From Chrysomallon squamiferum (taxonomy: Eukaryota; Mollusca; Gastropoda; Neomphalida; Peltospiridae): a stretch of DNA of 64,000 bases. Of the stretch, positions 11,901 to 24,410 are shown in pieces. The stretch spans positions 17,434,189 through 17,498,188 of the forward strand of contig CM022675.1 of NCBI GenBank assembly GCA_012295275.1, in the 5' to 3' direction. Position 1 is the first letter of the stretch. Each line of letters begins with the position of its first letter. The notes under the pieces were generated by a model. The model was not told where the DNA came from. It searched no databases and saw only the letters and a list, made by a program, of their open reading frames with translations. Made by a program: the position numbers and the translations under genes.

Positions 11901-14900
11901 TTAAATCAATTTTGAAAAAAACTGGCTAAAAATAAAACCTGTGTTCATGGGATCAAATGAAAGATCATTCAATTACCTTTCAAACAAAGTGCGACACTAC
12001 GGTGTGTCTTCTTTGGTGAAAAGAAGCTCCGCATTTGAACGTAGCACTTGCTTAGCGAAATCGCTATTATGTTATGTTTTTTACAGAATAAAATCGCCAT
12101 AGATTTTATGTACAGCTAGAAAGGTCTGGCACTGTTTAAAATGATTATATTTATATGTTGTTTATATTTTTAATAACTTGTTGGTTGTTTGTTTACTTTT
12201 AGCATATACATTATAGCACATGCATAGCAAAATCACTTTCTGAAATAAACAAATTAACATTGTTTTGCTGATTACTATCTTTAGTTTAAAACCGTTGATT
12301 ATTTTGCTTTCAAAATTCTTGATTATTTTGCTTTCAAAATTCTTGCGATGAACAAACAAATGTGGAATTAAGAATTAGAAACATAACAAACTGTACAACA
12401 TAATAGAACAATGTATTCAGAGGTATTGATGGAATGCTCAATAAAAATCTATCCACTTTTAAAAAAAAATATAGAATCATAAATTGGTCAGTTTTACAAC
12501 AGATTATTTTTGCTTGTTGATAAGCTCTATCAGAGAAAATTTCAACAATGGTCTGATGATAGGTAACTTTTGTTTGCTGTAAATCGCAGCAAGTACAATG
12601 CTAAGAAATTATTTATTCTGCCATGTGTCATTTTGAAGATTTTGGCATGTTTAGCATTTTATTGTGAACACACATATAAACATACAGGTCTGAAAAAAAT
12701 TGAGCTCATTTAGCAAGTTGGTCCCATCACTCTTGTTGATCTTCAGCCTTTTGTGTCAGTTACTTTTCAAACTACAGTTGGCCAAAGTAGCCCTTTCTGC
12801 TAATTAGCCAAAATAGGGCTAAAAAACAACCAAATACCTGTCATACTGATTTGCATATATATATATATTTTTAACCGCTGGAGATAGTCATAATTTTGTG
12901 TGTGTTTTCATTGTTTTTGCTGTAGCTTTCATTATGTGATGGTCTGATTATACGCAACTTTTGTTTGCTGTCAAATCACAGCAAGTACAAAGAAAATTAT
13001 TTTATGTCTGCTTCAAATGACAGACCTATGACTTCAATTGCTGCTAGTCTCGTGATTACATTTCATTGGCGTGTAATTAATACCTGCAACACCTTGCTGG
13101 ACTCTAAGGATTAGCTGAGTTTATGTATTGCAGGGGATTATGGTTAAACATCAAATGCTTGAAGTCCTTTTAAGTAACATTTATATATATATGATACATA
13201 CATATGAGAGTATCTTAACTTATTACTACTTATTATTTAATAGTGAAAATTCAAGCTCCTTATGTAAATAAAGTTGTGCTGTTCTAATAAATTGAAAATG
13301 TATTTTTTTTTTTATGGGTTTGGCAGGGGGGGAAATGCAATTTTTTTTATTAAAAATGTTAGATTCAAGTATGTCATTTGAAAGATCTTATTAAATTGTT
13401 CACAACACAGGTTGAATTTGACAAATAAGACAAAAATGTCAGTCTTTTGTGTCAGTTACTTTTATAACTACAGTTGGACAAAGTAGCCCTTTCTGCTAAT
13501 TGGCCAAAATAGGACTGAAAACCAACCAGATACCTGTCATACTGATTTGCATACATCTTTTGAACTGCTGGAGATAGTCATAATTTTGTGTGTGTTTTGT
13601 TTTTTTCCTACAGCTTTCATTGTGTGCTAATTGTTTTGCATAGTATATGAATTGAAGTCAGAAAAAAATTTGCCTGCTGGTACCTGTTCTTGGGTATGTT
13701 GGTGAGGTTAATATTGAAACATTGATGTCATTGAAAGTTGGGTTCCTTTTGTTACATGAATGGATTGAGTTTCAGTTCCTGGTAATTCTATGTCAAACTG
13801 CCCCTAAAAAACACATGTGAAGTGGCACTATACTGAGCCAAAAAATGGGGACAAAGTCATTAAAAATGAAAAGTGCTTAAAATGATTAAAAAACTAGTTG
13901 AGATATTAGATAAAACTTGTTTTCAACTAATACTGAAGCAAAAGTTTTCATTTTCTTGTTCACTTGACTAGTGAGGGTGTGAAATCAGGCATCTACTGTT
14001 GGTGGCTTCAGTGCCTGAATATCTTTCAATGAAACCCATGACATGTCAAGTTCAGGAAAGCTGTAATAGTTGCCCCTCTTCTTCACAAACTGAACTTTGT
14101 GACTTCAAATCTGTCAGTTTGAAGAACCTTAAAAGAGATCAGTTATTATAAATTTCAGCTATTTATCAGAAACAATTTCTTTTTTTTTTTCAAATTCTCT
14201 ATTCAGACATAGGATAGGGCAATCTTTGAATTGTTTCCGTGCATAAAGTGATCATTGTACAGTTAATATCTTAAAAACATACTAATTAGTTCAATACTGG
14301 GCTCAATTTACAATGCACCAATTTGTAAATGAATGTGTAGTTACACCTGTGCAAGTCAAAAACAGACTGTGTAAATCTTGATAGTCTTATGTAACTAACA
14401 TCAAACAAATTAATTCAACTTCAAGACTGTTGGGGGTTTGTTGAAAGTATCAAATATATACATCAGAAAAAACCTACATTGTTACGTAATTTTATCAATT
14501 TTAACAATAAAAACACAAAGAGTAGGCCGTTAAAATTGCTAGGGCTATGGCATTTGTTTTGGTTGATGCCAAAATGGTGGCCAAAATATGCCAGTATTAC
14601 AATTTTTACTTTTGTCATTATTTTACGACCATTTTGCTAGTAACATGACTTTAACCTGTTGCTAAAAAAGAGCCTGCAAAACATTACACAACTTAAACAT
14701 AACTCGCTGTAAAATATGATACAGAAATAAAAACTGTTTCATTTGTGCAAGACCACAGAAAGGCGCCAAAAATATTGCCCTGTGAAACAAACATCAGCTG
14801 ACATAGAAATAAAAATACAATCGACTATTTCATTTAGCTTTCATACTTTGTATTAATTAGCTTTTGATTTTATTACATTAAAAACATTAAATCTCGAAAA

Positions 14901-17900
14901 AGCGATACACCAGCACTTAACAATCTACTTTTAAATGATGTTCGTTTCACAGGGACGCATATGCATGTGCAAATCTGCCCAGAGCAGTCACCCAAAAATT
15001 AGCTAAAAATGCTAAATTGTAAATAAAAATATATCAGAAATAAAGAGTGTTTTTTGCTTACCTGATTTTGTCAATTATCGAATCCAGCTGCACACAGATC
15101 ATAAAAAAATAGCAATTACTAATTAGTCAAAGTTCAAATCAAGTTGCGTTTCCTGCGAATGTTGGACCATAAATAACATCCAGGTCACAATTATAGCCTC
15201 TATCCTTTGTTGGAAAAGGTAAACGGTCATTTTGTCACTTCCTGTGGAAATGTCCAGTCTTATATACCCCATTGACAAGTTTGTAAAGATTGTCGGCCAC
15301 TTGGGGTGAGCTTTAAAATGTTCATTTCACATGAAACTTTGTTTACATCTGCTAGAAATATAGCTTGTCATTCTTATTAGGTTTTGCCGTTTTATTACGA
15401 ATATGTTTGAATGTAAATCATGGAAATAAAAGCTGTGTAGAAGTAAACAAAGAAAAAATGAGCCTGCTGGTACCTGTTCTTGGGTATGTTGGTGAGGTTA
15501 ATATTGAAATATTGATGTCATTGAAAGTTGGGTTCCTTTTGTTACATGAATGGATTGAGTTTCAGTTCCTGGTCATTCTATGTCAAACTGCCCCTAAAAA
15601 ACACGTGAAGTGGCACTATACTGAGCCAAAAAGTGGGGACAAAGTCATTAAAAATAAAAAGTGCTTAAAATGATTAAAAAACTAGTTGAGATATTTGTTT
15701 TCAACTACACGCAATTAAATTGTTCTTGTCCACATTTCTGGCGAATTTTACCTCACACCGTCAACACAAAAAAAATAATTAAAAGAAACTAATTGCCAAA
15801 CACTGTAATTTAATCATATATATCATAATGTCAACATGCTATATACTTTGATCTTCAAAATCGCGTCTTTTTTTTAGGATTGTGAAGTTGAATGCACCCT
15901 TGCATTTTCCGTATTTGGCAAAATAACGAGCCACTCCACATATATTTTAAACTCAACCACCTTAGATTTTTATGAGACTTGGTATACTTGTTGATTTAGA
16001 TTCCACAGCATCACATATTGAGATTTTCAGCTAAAAGGGGCACGCCAACCACTCTTTGTATCCTAATATCTCAGGAACTACTATGCCAGTCTTCGTGAAA
16101 TTGGTATTGTTGGAAAGGCTGTTCAGATTGGAGAATGTTGGGTTGCAGTGACCTTTTGACCTTTGTTATGACCTGAAATTGACCTTGTGGATCACATGAC
16201 ATTGCTTTGACCTTTCTTGAAATTTAGTCTCTCCCACATTTTAACTAAAACATAATATTCTTTGTTTAGCAGCAATACACATTCAAAAATTGCATGTGCA
16301 TGAAAATAAACTTAGGGTCAAACTTTTCAAGTATAGATCACAGATAATCAGTGTCAAGGTAGACCTTGTTCTCACTCTGTGCCAAAGACTGGGTGTACAA
16401 ATACAATATGTAGTACATTACTGGTTTCAAACTGGGTTGTACTATAGTTGATTGAAATCTTGTTCAAAACCACTGGCAATTCCACATAAAAATATAAAAT
16501 GACTTAATAGGTTTTATGAAGAAAGCTTCAGATTGTCAAAGAAATGCAGATCAAGAAACTTCTTTATTTTAAACATCTAATTGTCATCTGCTCAATGTAG
16601 ATTTCACCAGGGGATTTCAAGGAGTCTCAGACATGCCTGAAGCCACACTTCCTGTTTATCTTTTGGGCCTGATTGTGTAGAACATCTCATGCCATTTGGC
16701 ATCTTTTCATATCCTTCAGACATATCAGTTGGTTTTGACTCCAAAGATGAGTTTTTGGTCTCAGAGAAGTCTATACATGTAGAAAATGTACATTGTAATG
16801 CATTGTATCCATCATCCTTGCAGGTATGTACTTTTTAAATGTATATTGTGGCTAAACAAAAAAGATTACTCCTCTGAAACTTTTATGTTTTACTTAATGT
16901 GGGAGAGTAAATTTCAAGAAAGGTCATCTCAGAGTTATGTGATCTACATGGTCAGTTTCAATGTCATAACAAAGGTCAAAAGGTCAACATACCCCAACAT
17001 TCTCCAAAATGAACAATAATTGCTTTTCCAACAAATCTCAAAATTTAGGGGTCTGAATCTCCTACAGTACTGTTCCAATTGGCCTTAAGTTTTTAATTTA
17101 GTGCTGTGGGATCCCAATCAACAAGTATACCAAGTTCCATAAAAGTGTTAGATGGTAGGGTTTAACCCATTGGGTGATTCAACACAGAATGATCCATACA
17201 TTGTTTGCTTTCCAAAATACAACTGCACTTACAGTTGATGCAAGGGATACAAACAAACAAGAAGAAATCCCCACCCTTGAAAAACAGCTTTATGGAGACT
17301 TGTTTTAAACTAGGTAGTCAATACAGAGATACCCAGTGAATGATGCAACATTCACACTAATATTTGTTTAAACAATTGTCATAATTTTCATAAAATTGTT
17401 TTTATATATTGTTTTCATAACCATTAATTTCATGTTATAAAAATATATTTTTTATGATAGTATTTAAATATATTAAAAATAAACACATACACATTGGTCT
17501 TATTAAAAAAAATAATAATAATTTCTTTTTAAGTCTCATATTTTAGCAGCCAAGTCTGTGGCTTCTGTACTGAAAACATCACTGGGACCAAAAGGTCTTG
17601 ACAAGATGATGCAGAGTCCAGATGGAGATATCACAATCACAAATGATGGAGCAACCATTCTTCAGCAGATGGATGTTGAACATCAGATAGCCAAGTTGAT
17701 GGTTCAGCTTTCAAAGTCACAAGATGATGAAATAGGTGATGGCACGACAGGTGTCGTGGGTGAGTTTAAAAACTAATTTGGTGAATTCTGTGAAAGTATT
17801 GTTTATCTACTTGACATCAACTGAACTATACAAATAGATTAGCATTTCTTGTTGATAATTGGCAAAATTGTAAGTTTAATATGCAGTTTTATGTTCTTTA

Positions 17901-20900
17901 ATTAGTGTTGTGTAATATTCTAAATTGATTTCTACAGGGTTTTTTTTCCCCCCCCCATTTGGTTTTTGGGGTATTTTGTCCATTAGGCACATGTATCCTT
18001 TTTACAGTATTTGTAATAATTTATTTTGAGGTTTGGAGTTACAGTTAATAGAAGGATTTAAAAATTAATTTAATGTTTTAGTATTGGCTGGAGCACTGTT
18101 GGAACAAGCTGAAAAACTGCTTGACCGAGGTATTCATCCAATCCGGATAGCTGATGGTTATGAACTTGCTGCTAAAGTAGCTGTGGAGCAGCTGGGCAAA
18201 ATCAGTGAGAAGTTCGAAGTGGACTTGAAGAAACGTGAACCACTCATCAAGCTTGCGATGACATCTCTTGGTTCTAAAATGTAATTAACATCTTATTTGT
18301 GTTGCATAAGATCCTAATTTTTAAGTTAATAATTTGCAATTTGCATATTTTATATGTATAAAAATTGTAATAAGTAACTACTATCTGCTTTTTTAGTTAG
18401 GATAATGACAAGTGATCAGCATTTGATACTTAATATAGCTATTTTCATAATTATAAATTTGTTTTTTAGAATAAATCGTTGTCATCGTCAAATGGCGGAG
18501 ATTGCTGTTGATGCTATTTTATCAGTAGCTGATTTTACTCGATCTGATGTTGACTTTGAGCTGATAAAGGTAGAAGGCAAGGTTGGTGGAAAACTGGAGG
18601 ACACAATGTTGGTGAAAGGTGTAATAGTTGATAAAGACATGAGTCATCCTCAGATGCCAAAAGTAAGATGACATAATTTAAACAAGGTTCAAATATTAAC
18701 CCTTTCAGACTTTTGTATCTAATGTTACATACAATAAATTTAATACATTCTGACTTAGATTTATGTATAGGGATTTTCTGTTCATAACTAAGTAATATAT
18801 TAATGTATGCACATTGAACACTGTCAGCTTTTAGTGTTTGATTTGTTTTCATTGTTACATGATAATTTGCCTGTTTGTTTTGATATTTAAGTAGTAATAT
18901 GATGGGGGATTTTTTTGAGTGAAGGGGATTGTAAATATTTGATATCTTCAAATCCAAGTCATTGGCATGAAGCCAATTAGTTTCATGGAGATGGCATTAT
19001 GCATGTAAAACCAGATTATTGATAATTGGATAAATATATATATATTTGACATATTTAAAATTTTTGCCTCAGCTAAAAATGTTGTTGATCAAATTATAAT
19101 ATATAAAATAGCAGTCTTCCAGATTTCAGAAAATGCTTAATATAATTCACTGTCTTTTATTTTTTTACATTTTATCAAAAAAAGGCACTTCCATAGTTTG
19201 GTTTAATGCTAAAATCAAAAGTCTAAAAGGTTTAATCATTCATTGATTCATTCACGTCTTGTTCATTGTTTTCCTTGGAAATAACCAATTTCAGTTGATT
19301 TTTGATTAAAAATACGGCCATTAAATGTTCATTGATCATTTCATTTCACTGTGATGCTCATATATTAAGTAACATAGCATATCCATTTATTCTAAATGCA
19401 GGAAATACTTGGGCTTTTTTCGGAAATAGTATGGTTCCAGTGTCATTATACAGTCGCATAATTCATACCTTATTTGATGTCACTGTGGATGTTTGGGTTA
19501 TGACAGTGACAGCATGTCATGTTATTGCCAATTTAGTAATTGTGTGGATCAGACATCATGCTAGATAAATCTCACTCTGAACCATTGTCAGGTCTACACA
19601 ATAGATCTGTCGCACTGATGGGAGTGGAACACATCTATAAAATCATCCTACCAGCTGCATTTCAATTGCCAGCAACTGATGGCAGTACATTTGCTCCCAA
19701 ATTAGATGTTATAAACTGCATTTGTCATCCAATAACCATAAAAAGAAAAATACATGTATTAAGCTGTCATAGAATTATAATATGAGGTTTGATGTTACCC
19801 CACAGAAACTGCAAGAACATGCAAAACTACTATCAATTCAAGTTTATTTCTGCTACAAGTAGATAAAGTATTGAGATACCTTTATTTTCAGGTGGTAAAG
19901 GATGCAAAGATGGCTATTCTGACATGTCCATTTGAACCGCCAAAGCCAAAGACAAAACACAAGCTTGATGTGAAGTCTGTTGAAGACTATAGAAAGTTAA
20001 GAGAATATGAAATGCAGCAGTTTGAGAGTATGGTGAACATGGTAAACATTTTCTTTTTAATTAGCACATTTGGACACAAATAGCTCAGTTTCATTTGATG
20101 AATCTCTGTTAGCATGAATAATTTTGTTCATTTACTGAATCTGAAAAACATTTAAATTGTAAATTGGTCATTTTTATGTAAAAAGAAAATTTCATAACAA
20201 AATATATTTTGATTTAAGCTGTTCAGAATAACAGTTCCCTAACACTATTACATGGAATTTCCACTTTTCCAAATTGTAAAACAAAATGCCAATTTGTTTC
20301 ATCAAATTAAAGAGTTACTTATTAACAAATAAGTATATCCTTCTGCTTAACTGATCCTTTCAGCCATTAAAGCACAGCAGACAAAGTTACTCCACAAAAT
20401 GTAAATAAGTTTCTGAACAGGTTTGGATGCTATTTTCTTTCTGTCATTCAGTTTATTTCAGGTTTGTTTTATTGGCTAATTGTTAGGTTATGTTCAGTTA
20501 CCTAGATGCAGGAGCACCTGTTTGTTCTTCATATAGATTTGAAGACATGATACCAGAAAAAAAAAAGTTCAGGAATTTCCAATTTTATCAAATTCATATT
20601 GTGTAGCATGTGTTAATCATTCATTGATGCAAAGTTTATTGAAAATTTACTCATGTTTTAATACATACATATTCCAGCATATTGACAGAAAGCTCGGAGA
20701 AACATTTATATAATATTTTATTATAATTTTTTTAAATATTCAGCCCTTTCAGTTAATTATTTGCTAGGAAAGGATACAGAAGTTAAAAAATTAGGTGTCT
20801 CTGATTGGCTAAAACATATCATGTGATTGCATTTCCATGTTTCTTTGTTGCCTTTGATTCATTTGGTCAACTCTTTCACTGCTATTTTAAAGAAATAAAA

Positions 20901-21041
20901 TGTGAAACTTTCTGTGAAAACATTTATTTTCAGGAAAGATCTTGTATATAGAAAAGATAAAGTGTCAGTGCGCTTGGACAGCACACAAGTTAAACATCAG
21001 TTCGGCCTACATATACTGCTGGATATTTTTCAAACATTTCA

Positions 21042-21082
<41 letters not shown>

Positions 21083-24000
21083 CTTTCTGGTGTTATTTCT
21101 TTGTTTTACAAAGATGATATGCTGAAGATTGTACATGTGTAATTTGAGTATTTTTATATCAAGAATTATGCATTAGAGGCATTCCGTGTCAAATCACCCA
21201 GTGTGTTAAATCTGACCATCTCAGATTTTTATGAAACTTGGTATACTTGTTGATTGGGATCCCACAGCACCAGTCAGACCAGTGGTTTGGAAATTTAATC
21301 TTCCACCTGTTAACTAAAACATATAAAAGTTTCCTGGGTGTTATTTTTTATTTAGCCACAATATAGATTTAAAAAATGCACATCCATGAAAATAGCAACT
21401 TTTCTGCCATTAACATCTGATTAACTAAAACCTGAATGATCAATTCTGGATGCTAGGAATCACCATCTCTCTTGATCACTGATTAAGACACTGTAGGCCT
21501 ACATGAATGCATAAAGTTCACATAAATTCAAGAGAACTACGTGTTTCTGATGCATAACCTTCTCACCATCTTTGTTTCAAATGCTCACTGTATCCTTCAT
21601 TCCCAACCACATTCTACTGTTCTCGTCACTTTCAGAAAATTGGACTATTTCTTCCTTCAATTCATTTGACAGAACTTTCCCTTATTTCTGATCAGAGGGA
21701 TAGAATTCTTTTCTCTTTCTTCACAGCACAGCTTTTTTTCACACGGTAATTCATTGTTTCAAATTCATTCATTGTCCTTTCAATGGTAAAGGGTGACAAA
21801 GTCAAGATTTACACATGCTCTGGGTAGGATTTAGACTTGATGATTTTGTCTTTCAACTCCTCCAACATGTTCCTGAATAAATGAAGGTGTGATTTTTTGA
21901 TGAGTCCAGGTTACTTTCAAGAGAATGAAGTGGAATATCATGGACTGTTTCAAGATGTCGTTTTAATGATACTGTAGCTGATGCTAGTTTTTTCAGTCGT
22001 TTCATTCGTTTACTGGAACATGCTAGTGAATGGAGTTTAACAGGAGTTTCACCTAAACTCAACAGGGTAGAATTCAAATCAAAGTCCTTTTCTGGGGAAA
22101 CAACAACAGGCGGTTTGTCTGGCAAGTTATCATCAAATTCTCCCATAGTAATACCACCCATACTAAAGCCATCCTCTACAGGGGTTTGGACCTTTGATTT
22201 CTGAAGGCTAATCAGACAGTCACAGCACAACTTGTCTCCTGGCACTAATGTCTTTGGATTTACTAAGCATTTGTTAGTGCCCATGCTAACAATTCTTAAA
22301 GATCTACTGTGTGCTTGCTTAGGATGGCAATTAAGGGGATCACAACACTTTTTCTGCAATGTTGAAATCTTGATTAAAAGTTCTTGTTAGTGATGTGAAC
22401 AGATACTCTTGATATCCTGTGTTTTGATACCACTTCAAAGAGTGAGAAGTTAGACTGTTTATTCTTCATATAAATTTGCAACAACTCCTTTTTGGTATGA
22501 TGGTGTTGATAACACATTTTCAAGAGAGTATTTGCCATGTGCTTAATGGGGATTTCACCAGTCCCCAACATGCCTGAAGCATCACTTCCTGTTAACCCTT
22601 TGAAGCTGATTGTGTAGAACATGTTGTGCCATTTGGCATCTTTTCATATCCTTCAGGCATTCCTTCAGACATGTCAGGTGGGTTTTAAGGATGAGTTTTT
22701 GGTCTCAGACAAGTATACATGTAGAAAATGTACATTGTAAAGCACTGCATCAGTCATCCATGCAGGTATGCAATTTTTAAATCTATATTATGGCTAAACA
22801 AAAAATATTACACCCAGGAAACTTTCATATGTTTTAGTTAACATGTGGGAGATTAAATATCAATAACGGTCACTTCAAGGTCACGTGATCCACAGTGTCA
22901 ATTTCAAGGTCATAACATAGGTCAAAAGGTCAGTGACCCCAAAAGTGACTCCAAACTGAACAATAATGGCAGATGTGGAATCCTTGTCATATTGCCTTTT
23001 CAACAATACCAATTTTATGAAGATTGGACCAGTAGTTCCTGAGATATGAGAGTTCAAAGGTTGGTGTCATGCCCATTTTTCCAAAAATCTCAAAATTCGT
23101 GTGGCCATATCTCTCACACCACTGGTCCAATTGGCCTAAAATTTCAGATTTGGTGCTGTGGGATACCAAATTTCATAAAAATCTGAGACAGTTGGGTTTA
23201 AAATTGTTATTTTGGGTTGGTGATTTGATATGGCATGACCCATTATCAAAAATTACTGTCATTCACAGGTAAGATTCTTTAGGGTCATCCCATGTCAAAT
23301 CACCCCACCTCCAAAAAAAAAAATTTAATCCCAACCATCTCAGATTTTTTATGATGTATATGTTGATTGGGATCCCATAGCACCAAATCCAAAATTTTAG
23401 CCAATCAGACCAGTGATGTGGGAGAAATGGCCCCCCAAATTCTGTGATTTCTGGCCAAAATGGGTGTGACCACCAACCTTGGAACCCTCATATCTCGGGA
23501 ACTACAGGGCTAATCGTCATAAAATTGGATTATTGAAAAGGCACTATGACAAGGTTTCCAAATCTGCCATTATTGTTCATTATTGGGGTATGCTGACCTT
23601 TTTACCTTTGTTATGACCTTGAAATTGACCTAGTGGATCATGTATAAAAGTTTCAGAGGTGTAATCTTTTTTGTTTAGCCACAATTGTTGAAACTGCAAT
23701 ATATGACAAGGATTCCAAATTTAATCTTCCACATTAACTAAAACATGTAAGTTTCAGAGGTGTAATATTCTTTGGTTAGCAGAAAAACACATTCAACAAT
23801 TGCATGTCATTGAAAATATCACCTTTTCCGCCATTAACATCTGATTAGCTGAAACCTGAATGACCCATTCCTGATGCTAAGAATCACTAACTCATGATAA
23901 CCAGGCCTACATGCTATGATTTTATGATATCAAAATACTTCTCACCAGTTCAGCAGTCACAGAATCATTCAGTCACTGACTTCTTATCAGTGTTTTGATA

Positions 24001-24376
24001 CCCGTAGAAGTATTTGTATTCTAGTATTACAACTGCCAGTAATGATGATGATGATGATAATAATGATAATAACCATAATGATAATAAAAGCATATTAATG
24101 CAATATTAATGCTACAAGTAGCAGAAATCATGGAAGTCTCAGAAATATAATAATATAGAGGGAGTGTTAGTTTAATTAGTAGAAAAAGTGGTAGGATTAA
24201 TTATAGTGCTAGTAGTGTCAGTAGAAGTAGCAAAATAAGAAATAGCTATGTAGTAGTTGAAATAATGATGATGCTAGTAGTAGAAGAGGTAGTAACAGTA
24301 TTTATGATAATAAAAGTGGCAGTGATGGTAGAAGTACTAGTGGTGGTAGAATTAATACCAGTGGTGATGGTGGTAA

Positions 24377-24410
<34 letters not shown>

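Larger units (their letters stand above)
5979..17533 (+). other. CCT5 intron 1 (11.6 kb), repeat-filled
   Basis: Bounded by GTAAAA and TTTTTAAG. It contains a long inverted repeat (6211-6577 / 9284-9640), a tandem duplication (7509-7878), opposite-oriented copies of one interspersed family (about 8020-9290 and 11510-13440), other duplicated blocks at 12744-13929 and 15463-15708, and repeat copies at 15950-17250. I see no gene nested in it. Confidence 0.8.

Noticed and set aside
15365-15673. 102-aa open frame over a direct repeat
   Set aside because: The near-identical copy at 13673 lacks the same upstream start region, and the peptide is not recognised; repeat-derived.
18535-18957. 140-aa minus-strand open frame
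   Set aside because: It overlaps CCT5 exon 4 in antisense and its sequence shows no domain; a shadow of the coding exon.
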